A stretch of 64,000 nt of DNA, taken from Argopecten irradians. Taxonomy: Eukaryota; Mollusca; Bivalvia; Pectinida; Pectinidae. Below are positions 39,719 through 54,400 of this stretch, piece by piece. Each line of letters opens with the position of its first letter. Positions within the stretch are counted from its first letter, which is position 1. Both the position numbers and the translations under genes were made by a program. The notes beneath the pieces were generated by a model that made no database searches, was not told where the DNA came from, and was given only the letters and a program-made list of their open reading frames with translations. The stretch spans positions 53,829,997 to 53,893,996 of the forward strand of contig NC_091135.1 in the NCBI RefSeq assembly GCF_041381155.1. The letters are read 5' to 3'.

Positions 39719-42389
39719 TCAGTTCATTAGGACTTCCAGCTGGATCAGTCGTGCGTTTGCATCGCCTGGAAGCCTGTAGGGAAGCATACCAGCAAACATG
39801 ACCAGGGCTTGAGCCTGACTTCTCAGGAAATTCAGGAACTGAAACAGAAATTAAAACAAATAACACACATTAGACACAGAACCTAATGTCCTAACTCAAA
39901 ACAGATTATTTTCACCCAAAATGACAGATCTTCCAATTCTATACAGAGGTATTACCCATAGACCTTAATATTGTAATTCATTTCATGAAAAAAAATAAAG
40001 AGCGAAATTCATCCATAAACCAAACAAATCCTAGTGTATGTCTGTTATCAAGTAATTATATAAGAGATCATAGTATTTATAGCTGGGTTTATCTGGGTCT
40101 GGATGAACACTCATGGGACACTCACTGTTTCCTTTCCCCCATCACCTGCCCTTGAACCTCGACTTGACATTGGGCTCTGTGGAGCAGTGTTTCTGAAATA
40201 TTCATACGTTCTTTATGCAAGTGTCTTAAATACTGTAAACCAACAATTTTGCCTGTGCATTTTATTTTATTGATATATTTTAATTCATGAAAGTTTGTCT
40301 CCGCAAATAAGTATTACGTAACTAAATGGACTTCTATTTGTTTCGCTGATATGTACTGGGAAATGTTTATTTACACAGTGAAGGGAAATCACTTGAACAA
40401 TTACAGAACTACAAAATGTACAGATTTCTTTCAAAGAAGATACCAACTTGGCAAAAATAAAATCAAATTAAAAATGGCTCAGTACTACTAGAAGTATGTC
40501 GCTCAACTTACTTGGCGTTTTTGTACTGCTGATGTAAAATATTCATTGTGGCTAATAGAATGTCTGGTAAAGACCTCCTCACCTAAAACAGCATACAGAT
40601 CTGATGATCACAATCTATAGGAGTTGTTTATAAGTGTTGCCACAACAGTAGGAGAAAGTATAGTTTATCACTAAAAGGCACTAACGGCATGGCGGAAGTA
40701 GAGCTGTACATCTTTCACAACAATATGTCAATATTTTGACAAAATATTTAATTATTTTGTGTTCATCATAATACCAGAAAATCATTTCCCATATCTGTAA
40801 CATTGAGACATATTTGACCCTGTTGTTTTTGTGTAACACTAAAAGTACATGTAAATACCAACATTTCAGACTTTTTTAATTAACATTTCTCAAAACTATG
40901 AATTAAACGACAATAACTGGTAAACCTAATACAACTTTAGCATGTAAACATTTCAATGTGTGACAACGTTACCTCATCTGTGTAGTGTCGGAACGCATTC
41001 ACTTTTTGTTCCACTGCATCCGTTGTAAGGGGAAGTAACTGCAATTGTTTCATTACCTGTAACCAAATCAACATTTTAATATTTTCTAACTAGGTGAAAA
41101 TATCAAGTCTTTTTTTAAACCTTGTTATAACACAGGCCTATGGGTATTTGAACACTATTGAATTAACAATTTATTCTTTGTTTATGAGGATATTACGTAA
41201 CATGATTACAACTACATTGACCACTTCTCAGCAACGCATTCATATGAAGAAGACTGGGATACAGTCGAAATATACAGCAAGCCAGAACTTTTCTTTGAGT
41301 ATTGTCCTTTAACTTAATTCTCGGTTAATATTGACTTTCCCTTAAGTACCCAATTTAACAGGATACATACGTTTAGACCCTCGTCCATGTTGCCAGCGTG
41401 GTAGAAGTCAAAGAATGTGAGGAGATCAAGGAGAAGGAAGAATGTACTTGTGTTGGATCGGTTACCTTCCACCCCCTTAGACCTGTACCTGTAACACAAC
41501 AAACAATACATAACTCATTCACACCTTAACACACATTTTGGCTCTGCTAAATCGAAGACTAGAGCAATCCATTGTGAATTTATTAAACACTATACAAAAA
41601 AATAAAAAAGAAATTTTGTAGAAGAGAAAATACACCTTGCTGTAAAAAGCATTAATAAGTAACCAACCCAGGTCTTCAGAATGATAACTAAGAGCTCTAC
41701 GAAATGTCAGCCAAAGAGGAGCTTACTTAGCTGTAAAATAATTTTACTTTTACAGCTATTAAAATTTAAGATTTCATGTTCACTAAGATTTCAAAGACAA
41801 TACCATTCAATATAAGCAAAGAAGATATTAATTCGTGGAGATAAACTTTCACAAAATTAATTTGTTTTACCGTAATGAACTTGTTCCTTTCGTACCACAC
41901 CAAATCAGCCAATGAAGACACAACCTACCTCTCTGCCATACCAATAGCCAAGCTCCGTAATCTATCACGCGATGACTGCGGAGAGTTGGATCGAGAAACC
42001 ACCTGGCTTATTAATTTGTTCAAAATCTCAAGCACTTTGTCATGTTTCTGCAAATCCAGAAAAAAGTGAACAATTTAAGTTTATACAAACATAAACATAC
42101 ATGTATTACCAAGGCAAAGCAGAGAAATATATCATTTATAACATAAATAGTTTATATGTATTGACTAGTACCTTTATACCTAACAGCACCTTATTTTTTT
42201 TTTTTTTAATTTTTAATTTTCGAACATTTTACACAGTATATATAAATGGACACTAACACACAAACACTTGCATATGCACTCATTCACAATACTTAAAAAC
42301 ATCAAATTGTACGTTATGAGACATCCATAAAAACATATATTTACCATTAATAGCAAACCATAACGCACATATATGCATGCTCTCACTCA

Positions 42390-42434
<45 letters not shown>

Positions 42435-45400
42435 TCACATACATACAGACAGACAGACAAGACAGACAGACGGACAGACATACTAAAGAAGAAAGATAAG
42501 AAGGAAGAAGAAAGAAGAGGGAGGAGGTACCGTTACACATACACTATATTATAGTTTAAATATATTATATTAAATAAAAAAATAAATAAATTGTTCTGAA
42601 GAATCGTGCTGATCGGCTATATAAACCGGTTAACCCTAACCAAAGATAAAAAGAAAATTAAAGTAAGTTAGCAGTAGTAAAATACTAAGTGAAAGACTAG
42701 GGTAAAGGTATATACTTAAAGGTCTAATAAAGGTTAACAGCACCTTATTCTTATTTCATTTTATTTGGATCTTTGCAAAACTGCAATCATTTACTCATCT
42801 CTATAGTTTTCTTCCGAGGTAAACTTACTTCTGCTAGATCATACAGTCTGACAGCGTCCTCAAATAGGCCTTTACTCTCTGTGTCCTTGGCCACCAGTTC
42901 TATGATCTTGTGTGTGTCACCATGGAACTTATCTATGGCCCCAGGCTACAAACAAGTAACAGCAAATTCAGCATCAACTGCACCTGGTATTCAGATTTTA
43001 GCTTTTACAAATTTAATTGACTTGTACATTTTACATCATTTCAGCATAGGAAAATTTTCAAACACTACATCGTATCATATTTTACCTAAAAGGTTGCATA
43101 GCTCGATATTTAGGTTGTTAAATATGAAGATGTTTTCTTAATCTCAAACTAGAAAAGGCAGGGGTGCCCTTATAAGGGGAAGCACTCTTTTTAGGTCATA
43201 TATGTATACAGTATGTAGCCAATTCAAACAGGCTTAGTATAGATTTTTCTTCAACACTTCTCAATAGTTAGTAGAGACTTGTACAGCATTATAATCCATG
43301 TGCTCAGGCATCAAACTGTAACCTGTGTACTTACCCGTCGTGTTCCATCCCGCTCAATCTTTCCAAGTAACATTTCAAACTGGAAATCAGGAATAAACAT
43401 TCCATGAGAAATTATCATAAATCATTATATGAAACTGGACAGTTAAGCCGTTCAGGGAGAGACATTTTTGCTGGCATTTTCAGACAAAATTTAGAAATCT
43501 TTAACAGGTAATAACACATGGCAAATTAGAGGAAAAGATGATGGACATATGACAAATATCACATCAAACTCAAAATATTACCAACTTCTTTGACCAGATA
43601 AATGAACTAAAAACAAACATATAAAATAATATTATGGTGATACTCACTTCCCGTGTCTCTAATACCAGTTCACTCACACACGACATAAACAGATTCTCTC
43701 CCTGACTACTCCTCAAGTCCCTGTGACAAAACAAATTGTAGAAAATGATCTTCAAAAGTACAAATAACAATATAACACACACATCAGTAGACTTTGTATA
43801 TAAATATAAATTGTAATGCCAAATATAAAGGAACAAAATATATGGCAATGTATTGAACAAGAGGCCCAGAGGGCCTGTATCGCTCACCTGGTTTTTTTAT
43901 CACAAGACTCTGGCAATTAGAAAAATAAGCAAAATTGACTCCCAAAGTTTAATTTTGAATCACAACCATACAATGATGCTATTGATACCATACAAATATG
44001 CTATCCAATACATAGGTTCAGAGACAAAGTAATTTATATGAAAGTAGTAGCCTAATTGACCTTTTTGACCTCGCATCTATTGCCGTCTAAGGCCCCGGGG
44101 GTCAGCCCTATCATTTGTACAATTTCTAATCCCAACCCTATAAGGATGCTACCATTGCATTATAAGTGCTCTTCCATTCTTAGTTGCAGAGAAGAAGTCG
44201 TTTATATGGAAATAGCTAAATTAACCCCTTTTGACCCCACCCTTCAGGCCCCTGGGGGGTCAGCCCCATCATTTGCAAAATTTTGAATCCAAACCCTATA
44301 AGGATGTAACCATTGCATTATGAGCGTAATCCCATGTTAAGTTGCAGAGAAAAAGTCATTTATATGGAAATTGACCACTTTTGACCCCGCCCCTCAGGCC
44401 CCCGGGGGTCAGCCCTATCATTTGCACAATTTTGAATCCCCACCCTATAAGGATGCTACCATTGCATTATGGGTGCTATACCATGCTTAGTTGCAGAGAA
44501 GAAGTCATTTATATGGAAATAGCCAAATTGACCCCTTTTGACCCCGCCCCTCAGGCCCCCGGGGGGTCAGCCCTATCATTTGCACAATTTTGAATCCCCA
44601 CACTATAAGGATGCTACCATTGTATTATGGGTGCTATACCATGCTTAGTTTCAGAGAAGAAGTCGTTTATATGGAAATAGCCAAATTGGCCCCTTTTGAC
44701 CCCGCCCCTCAGGCCCCCGGGGGGTCAGCCCCATCATTTGCACAATTTGGAATCCCCACCCTATAAGGATGCTACCATTGCATTATGGGTGCTATACCAC
44801 GCTTAGTTGCAGAGTAGAAGTCATTTATATGGAAAAAGCCAAATTGACCCTTTTGACCCCTCCCCTCAGGCCCCCGGGGGGTCAGCCCTATCATTTGCAC
44901 AATTTTGAATCCCCACACTATAAGGATGCTACCATTGTATTATGGGTGCTATCCCATGCTTGGTTTCAGAGAAGAAGTCGTTTATATGGAAATAGCCAAA
45001 TTGACCCCTTTTGGCCCCGCCCCTCAGGCCCCCGGGGGATCAGCCCTATCATTTGTACTATTTTCAGTTAGTAGCCCATAAGGATGCTACCAGTCAAATT
45101 TTGTTGAAATCCGACCAGCGGTTATGGAGAAGAAGTCGATTGTTGACGGACGCCGGACGCCGATCGCTGCGGTATCCCATAAGCTCACCTCGGTCCTTCA
45201 GAACTGGTGAGCTAATAAAACTCCTATCTGATACATTATTATTAAATAGATTGTATATGAATGAACATCAAGGCCTCTTTGTTCAAAAATAAAAACAATT
45301 AAGATGTTCAATCTGCACAGTTAAAGCATACTTATGATGATATTAACCCTAGTAGTGCTGAGGACGCCTTTTGGCTGTTTACTGGTGTCCTGCTATTGAC

Positions 45401-48400
45401 GCCTTTTGGTGTTCTGGCTATGAAGTGGGGTATTCCCCGGTTAATGTGCAAAAAATAATTATATACTGAGATATATTTTCTAAAACGATAAGATACCTAG
45501 TTAATCCCGTATATTTTCTTTCCATTCACATAGAAGTCGTGTCTTATAACATCTGGCATTTTCAGTACGGACCGAGAAATCCCTATACATCGGGAATTTT
45601 TCCGGAAATCGCAACATTTATAGATAGTTACGTCACCGGAAACAGATGTAATGTTTTCAGTGCAGTGTGCGCACAAAACCAATGGCAGGTGCACGTAGTA
45701 CTCTGTGTTACTGATTGGATATATCCACTTATTAACCACTGTCATGGCCGGAGAATAATGCGATTCAAATCTAAAGGTAATTTTTAATCGTTCTGATGCC
45801 TGTAAATTATTGCATGACCGTAAATTAGCAGAAAATTCAAGAAAATTGGGATCGAGTTTTAGGCGCGAGATTGACCTACTTTAATTACGTCACCACTTAC
45901 TGTGTACGATAGATTACTTCTGTATACGGAAGGGTAGATTAGTCTTATTTTATAAGACTGGCTTTCAGTTCTGATTAATAAATGACTAAGACATCAATAT
46001 AAGATATTTTTGTTTGTTTACGAATTGATTACCGTTGTTTGGAAATACCATAACCTGATTTATTATAACAAAACAGTACCGATCATGTGTGTCTGCTTTC
46101 GTCGGTAATGTAAACAAATATGGCGGAGCCGGAGAACCCTGGCGAGCTAGCTAATGTATTGCCGGAATTTCGTCAGATATTTCAAGAAATCTTTCTAGAC
46201 GAAGATAGCGATGAGTTTGAGGGCTTTGATATTGAAGATATCGACAACATTGCTGAGGACGGAACTGGATTTAATGTCGATAATTGGGTTGAAGGCGGAA
46301 AGGAACCGTCTACTTTCACTTTTACCGGTAATGCAGGTATTAACACGGACATCTTGTCGGTACCTGAAGAAGGTAGCTTGTCGTATTTAGACTACTTTGA
46401 ATGTATTATTACTGACAATATAATTCAGAAGATCGTGGATGAGACAAATAGATACGCTGCCACATACACTGAAACACACCCTGACCTCCCAAGTCACTCT
46501 AGGTACAGGAAATGGACAGACACAACGCTAGGGGAAATGAAAGCGTTCATAGCGATGACAATTGCGATGGGACTTGTCCAGCAATTGGATATTCAGGACT
46601 ATTGGTCTGGTAATCCTGTTATAAATACACCATTCTTCAGATCTGTGATGTCTAGAGACAGATTCTTATCATTGTTGAGTGTACTGCATCTAGCAGACAA
46701 CTCTGGGGCAGTTCCTAGAGGGCAAACAGGTTACTCGCCTTTACAGAAATTAGGTGAGCCTTACAAGGATATCCTTTCCAACTTTCAAAGTTGTTATAAC
46801 CCTAACAAGAACATTGCCATCGATGAAGGGATGATACCCTGGAGAGGGAACCTCCATTTCCGTGTATATAGCCCGGACAAACCCATTAAATATGGACTTA
46901 AGGTTTACATGTTGTGTGACTCTGACAATGGCTATTGCAGTCGTATGGAACTATACACTGGTCACGGAGGACAGAACAGTCAGTTTGGAGCAACATACGA
47001 TCTCATCATGCGTCTTGCTGACCCTTTTCTAAACAAAGGCTACCATTTATACATGGACAATTACTTCAGTAGTCCACAATTATTTTATTCCTTATTTCTA
47101 AACGCAACCTTGGCATGTGGAACCTTGCGAAAAAACAGACGTGGTGTACCTCAGGATCTAAAGGATCGGCGTTTGGTTAGAGGCGAGATGTTTGTAATGA
47201 ACAACGACATGCTTGTTGCAGTCAAGTACGCAGACAAAAAGGATGTACATCTTCTCACAACAATACACAAAGGTACAATACATGTATTGAGCACCATAAC
47301 TTCGACAATACTTCGATGAGTTCATATTCATATTGAAAAAATCAAATTGTATAATGGTAAATATCAATGTACTGAATCTGAATATTCTTTAACAGAATGT
47401 TATATCGTGGCAATTTATGTTTCAATGTCACAATTAGTACTGGTATATGTTTAGATTCTTTAACTTCAAAATATTTTTGCTTTCCTATTCGTAATTGTTT
47501 TCATGTTGCCGTAAACAATATGATTATCTATTATAAAATTTGACAAAATGAATTCATGTAAACATTTTGTTACACTATCACATTTTGTGGCTTGAAATGG
47601 ATAGTTTTACTATATAATAATACATTTAGGTGTCATGGAAGACTCTGGTAAAAGAGACCAGGAAGGAATTGAAATTAAAAAACCAGACTGCATTTTGAGC
47701 TACAACAAATATATGGGTGCTGTTGATAGATGTGATCAGATGGTAGCGTATGGCAGCTTTGAAAGAAGGACTTTGAAGTGGTGGAAAAAGGTCTTTTTCC
47801 ATGTGCTCGGCCTAGCTGTGTTAAATTCGTACATTCTGTACAAAACCAGAAGTCAACAACCTGTCCTGCAGAGAGTGTTCAGAAGGGAGTTGGTGAATCA
47901 GTTGGTGACTGCATCAGAAATATCTGGTCCTTCATCTAGAGGCAGGAAGAGATCATCAGCTGAAGTTTTGCGAAGACTCAGTGCTAGACAATTCATCTGC
48001 CACTTGCCAACCTCAGGAAACAGGAATCACGCAAAGCGACGATGTGTCGTTTGTGGGCCTGCTGAAGCAGAGTTGTTCCGAAGCGCTAATCCAGAGGAAC
48101 CAGTACCGAAACGAATGGGACGGGAAACCTGCTTCCAATGCAAACAATGCCAAGTGCCACTCTGCATTGAGCCATGCTTTGAACTTTTTCACACAAAAGC
48201 TGAGTATGTGCTGGCATACAAACGTCTGAAGTCAGTTCTGGAGGAATAAACTTTAAAACTCCATCAAAATTGTATATAGTTCAACTGTGTTATTGTTAAC
48301 AATTTTACTACAAACTGTTACTGCTGACAATTTTACAACAAACTGTTACTGCTGACATTTTTATCACAAGTTTGAACGTTCAATGTATTGGAATGAATCT

Positions 48401-51400
48401 CCCATAGTTTTTCAGGTAAGTGAGTTTACAGAGTTTCTGCTTAACACTTTAGCTGTCTAACAGCAAAGTACACTTGGTACTATTTTCTGTCCTTACTTTA
48501 AAGGACTATATATCTTAAAATTGTGATTATGTCCTTTCTTGCAGTTTTGTACTTACAGATGTCTTTAGTGCTTTTAACACATACATTTCTCCTTAAAACC
48601 TTAAAAAAAATTACGCACAGATACATGTAGGGACAACCTCAATTTAAACATTCCCAATGTTACTAAGTAACGGATTACCTAAATGACAAAGGAGAAGCTA
48701 TCAGCTCTGCTATGCATAACAGACATTTAGGCTTGGAAGAGATGAACTGTTGTTGGACATAAATTTCTACAAGGGAGATAACTGATTAATATCTTGGAAT
48801 AACTCTTATATGAAAGAATTCTTATATATTTTATTGACTGCAGAATATTTGTTCTACCCCTGCTGTCGTAGACGATAATTTGTTGCTAGTTTGTCCGAAT
48901 ATGTGGCACAATTGCCGTTTGAATGGGCTTCTTCGCTAATCAAGCTTTTTCGAACTTTATGCACACCTGGGTTGACTTTGTGTCACATTGTAAAGCAGAT
49001 GGATCTTAAATTAGAATTCAATGAAATGAATTGAAAACTTAATATTCGCAAACATACATACATGTACATCTATATTGTGCAAATTACGACTGAAAAATAA
49101 AGATGAAAGAATCTTGTGTAAAAATTTGATAAAATATGTGCATGATGTAAACGCCATTAATTTTCATGTATACATGTTCAAATAAAAGTGTTCCTTGTTA
49201 TTATTAACCCTCCATCAGAGGGAAAAACTTATATATATCTGTGGTTTACAATCAAAATTATAAAGTAAAACAGGTCTTTAACATTTTTAAGCATTTTCAT
49301 GTTTTTGTTTTTTTTTTTTTAATTTTTCTGAACAATTCAGCATTCAGACATAGCCAGAATGAGACAATTCAGCACTACTAGGGTTAACTTTCTATACCTA
49401 AGGAAGTAGAAATACTGGAGTGCCTCCCTACTGTCGGTCGCCTCAAACTTCCGTGTGTACATGGTGATGAGGCGTACAAAATTCAGGCGTCTCATTGGCT
49501 GCTCATCAGTTGAATCCTTGGTTACTGTAGGAAATGATAATAATTCATTGAAGTAAAGCTGTATATGGAAGTCAATAGCATACAGTTCTCCACCTAATAA
49601 ATACCTCATACCAGATAAATGCTACACTCCATATAACTTATACTGGATACCAAAGGTCAGAAAGGGAGGCAAATGACACAAACATTAAAAAAACAAGCTT
49701 ATAGTAAGTGTTGCAAGCAACACACGTCCACTGCTGGCAATTACATTTTTCTAGTCTATGGCCAGTATCACTTAGTTATGCTATCATTGTATGAAGTTTG
49801 AACAAATTCTGTCTCAAGTTATCATCCGGAATCGAAAATTTGTGAAACAAACTATTTTTAGTAACAGTGACCTTTCGACCCCAAATTCAATCCAAAGCTA
49901 TGCTTTCTCCTATGTTACCATTGCATGAAGTTTGAACAAATTCCATTGATGTGTTCTCAATTCATCATCAGGAAACTGAAAATTGTGAAACAATTTATTT
50001 GTATTAACAGTGACCTTTGCAGTTGATCTTTTGACCCCAAATTCAATCCCAAGCTGTATTTTCTCATATGCTACCATTGTTTGAAATTTGATCAAAATAT
50101 AACGATGTTTCTTAAGTTATTGTCTGGACACCAATATTTTGTGAAAAAATCTTTTTTTTAGTAACAGTGACCTTTTGACCCCAAATTCAATCCCAAGCTG
50201 TATTTTTCATATGCTACCATTGTATGAAGTTTGATCAAAATCCGACGGAGGGACGGATAGGCAGACAGAGAGACAGACAGACAGATAGATTGGAACATAT
50301 ACTATAATCCCCTCCGGCTTCATCGGCAGGGGACTAATAATTACTTCATATTTATACTACAGATATTCAATTCTATGAAAATTAAAGGGACAATTCAGTC
50401 TAAGAGTACATTAAAATTTGCATATATATCGGAAACAAACCAGTTCTAATTGAAATTAGATTAGTTGGTTTTTACTGTAATATGTCAGAAAAGCCGTTAC
50501 GGGAGATCTCGGACCATACCGAACTCGGACTATTGCGAACTCGGACCAATACAGACTCGGCCTATTACGAACTCGGCCTACTATAGACGATACTGACATG
50601 TTCATTTCATTTCGTATGCAAAAAACACAGCCAAAGTAGTCTAGCGTTACATGTAACTTACATGTACTATATCGTTACAAACCAATAAAAATTACCTACA
50701 CAATTTAAAACATCACCCTGTTTGGCTATTTAAAATGTCGGAGATGCAATTATTTCATATTAAAGGCCCACTACCTTTCCGGTGCAAAATTTAAAGGTTT
50801 CTTGAAAACATCATTAACATAAGAACATACATATCGATGGCATAAGATGAGGTAACAACACCAAACATATGCAAAATTTTCTGCGTAAGTTATGATAACT
50901 GTGGAGATTCATTTCGCTGTTTTGCCGTCTGCCGCAGTGATATTCAACTACCGGACGGTATTTAGGACGATGGCGGGAAACATAAGACGACCCGCGTTAT
51001 GAAAATTAACATTTTATTTATTTTAATTATATTGTTCAGAAGCTAATGATAAGTGTAGTATTAACAGTAAGTTAATAACTTTTGCGACTCTTCAAAATCA
51101 TCGATCTTGTTTTACATTCCCATTTTAAAAATGAAAAGCCGTTTCAGAAAAGTAGTGGGCCTTTAACATTCTTTGTAATAAGTCATTAGTATATTTTGCC
51201 TTTTAACCGTTAATTTAGATTACTGTATTTGGCATTTAAACTGTAGAAAATCCCGTAAATTCATTGTTTTACTTTTAAAAATTAATTGATTAACTATTGA
51301 TAAAAAATAACGTTTGTTGTAACACAATTTTCCACGCATTAAAATCGAAATATTGAAATATTATAACAAAGGCCTATATTATAAAAACACAAAGAGTGCT

Positions 51401-54400
51401 TTTATTTACGGCAGCGTATTAGGACCACTGTCTTACTGGTACTATTTGCGAATGCGCTTATATATTTCCCACGACAGTAAAAAGGAGTGCACACTCATTC
51501 GGTTTAATGAATGAATCTTCCTCCGCATCAAAGATACGTCTCGCTTCGGGCGAAACCAAGTAAATAACTGGCAAATTTCTGCGTTTTGAATGCCATAATA
51601 GTTGCAGGATAAACAGAATACACGGATAGTATCTTACAATGCAAGGTTTATTTGGTGCTCGACACGGAAAGCGATCGAGATGACTCGTCATCTTGACTTT
51701 CCTAAGTCTCGCACCAAAATAAACCTTGTATTGTAGGATACTAACCATGTATTCTCTATATATACATTGTATATATATTGATTGTGAGGTATGAGTCTAA
51801 GTTATAAGATGGGTATTTTTTACGATGGCCCATACATGTACCAGCCGGCATTCTACTCACAATTTGTATTGTGCAAAATGTACATGTACAGTTTGCTTTT
51901 CTGACATTCTACACTCCAAAGTTACATGTGTAGAATGTACATGTACAAAATGCCAATTTGTTAATGTGTAAAATGTACATGTAAAAAAGCCAGTTTGCTC
52001 TTGACAGTCTACACTTCAAAGTAAAATGTGTAGAATGCACATGTACAAAATCCCAGTTTTGTACAATTTGCCATTTTACTCGGGAATTCTACACAGTGAT
52101 TCTACAAACTTCAACAGAAAAAAGATATAATGAACATTACAGACATATCGTATAGGTGACACAAAACCGAAACGTTATACGCCATTGGATTAAGATTTTT
52201 ACCACGCCAAATTATACAACAAAAGACACGTAGAATTGAAACAATACGATTCAAGATATGTATATGTCTAAGAAAGGCGTCTACATGAAATATATAACAT
52301 AAAAATTTGACCCATCCCCAGAGGTCTTCTATGTTACTTAAAATCAAACCATGAATCTCAGAGAATATTTATAATAAATACTGACGTCAATTTAACAAAT
52401 TTGACAGTCCTTGCACATCCTTACGTGGTGTTATTGTATTAAAATCCCGAAATGTTAGATTATCTTATACTATACACAAGTAAATGGAATCCGACTTTAA
52501 TAAATTTGTAAATGAATAAAGTTAAAAAAGAATCTTGTCTATCATATATGATATCCAGTCATATATTTATTATGTATTTCCATAATTTCCTCTGCATGTT
52601 TCGCGCTGCCGTCAGTACACTTGACACCACTTCATTGATTAATTATACCTAACAGGTGGTAATCGATTACCTGCCGTGTATCTATATTTCGGTGACAACA
52701 CAGAGGGGCTCGTACGCAGAACTGTCGAACACTTACGTAAAACTCTTTAAAATAAATAAACGCAGAGGGAGCCCTCATAAACATCCCACCCCAAATTACC
52801 CGTTATACTTACAACAGCGTGAAATAAATTGAAGATGTCGTTTGATGATTTTCCCACCTGTGTCTTAAGCTGCTCTTCAAAACGTGATCATATAATCATT
52901 ATGCTAAATTTCGGATAATAAATAAGCAGACATTATAAAAGAATGCTGAACGTTCATCTGGAATCATTATCAAAATGGGATCCGAACGCTGTATAGAGTG
53001 CTCACGGAAAGTTACGCCAAGACAACATGGGCTTCAATGCGACACATGTGACTTATGGCAGCACAGAATATGCAATACAGGTACGTAAATATTTAAATGA
53101 TGTTTCGCCGGTGACAAATGGTATTTTATCTCTATCAAAAACAGGAGCAGGCCAATTAGTATTTTTCTGCAGTTGCAAAAGTTACTTACTTCACACCATT
53201 ACCACCATTGAAAAAGTTTGAGCTTCTAATTTTACTTCAAGATACACTGTAAAAATATAAAAAATAATAATAATAAATTGCATCACCAAAAAACTTTTAT
53301 CCTGGTTTAAAAATCATCTAATGGACAGGAAACTTCAAACTGGTTTTACTTGAATGTGGTCGATTTGATGAAATAAGACGAAGCTACTTTCACTCATTAG
53401 ATTTCAATGTTACTTTCAATCTTTATCTACAACTGATAATAAATCAATATTCTTAGCCGTACAGCACTTCAAACGGGCAGATTTGCTTCCGTTGAAAAAT
53501 AATATGTTAGATATTACACCCCACAAATTCCATTCGAGTTTAAACTTTTTATATATTAACTATCAGTATCTATTATCAAACGTTAATGCGAGTAAATGAG
53601 TAAGAATGGTGTTATCGTGCTCCAAAGTTATCATTTGCTGTTAATATACATGTCGGCGGCGGAGTATCTTTAACTGAGTAGCTATCTGATATGTTAGTTC
53701 TATTAAAGAAGTATACTTGCAAGAGAATTTGATTTGATTTATTGCAAAATATATAAGGTATTAAGTTGTATTTATTTATTTTTTTATAAATTATTTTTAT
53801 GGTTATGTACGGTGGCTGGGAGCGGACATGAAATAAATAAAATTATTGCGTGGGAACGAAATACTATTGCGTGGGAACGAAATATTATTGCGTGGGAACG
53901 AAATACTATTGCGTGGGAACGAAATACTATTGCGTTCGAACGAAATATTATTGCGTGGGAACGAAATACTATTGCGTGGGAACGAAATACTATTGCGTGG
54001 GAACATCCAGCTCAACTCTACCTTTACCATCTCATCAGCAGCCGATGATGACACATCTGGTCTTATCACAGATAAGACATTTGATGCCAACAAGGAAATA
54101 AATCTTACAGCTAGCTTTGATGTTTCACGGCAAACAAATGATGACCCGTCGGAGGTTATCGAAAGGTGCACTTCATCTATGATTTACTATTATAAATGGA
54201 TATTGCGTAAATTCAATTTTCATCAAATTCAAATGATACACTTATAAATATACCAACAAGAACAATCTAATGGCTAATTTATTATCCATTCCTTTAGATC
54301 CATCACGGACCCGGACCTTCCGGATGAAATTTTGCCAGAAGCCGCAGTCACCTATTCGATCGTGGAGAATGGATCACAGAGAAATCAAAGAAAGCTCGTC

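Noticed and set aside
42280..42540. 86-codon frame over a microsatellite
   Set aside because: Low-complexity CT/CA/CAGA translation inside a retroinsertion.
46120..48249. Domesticated host PGBD gene
   Set aside because: Perfect TIRs and TTAA flanks place it in a complete transposon.
53734..54247. Overlapping frames on both strands
   Set aside because: The 21-bp array lacks stops in several frames, so these are low-complexity shadows.
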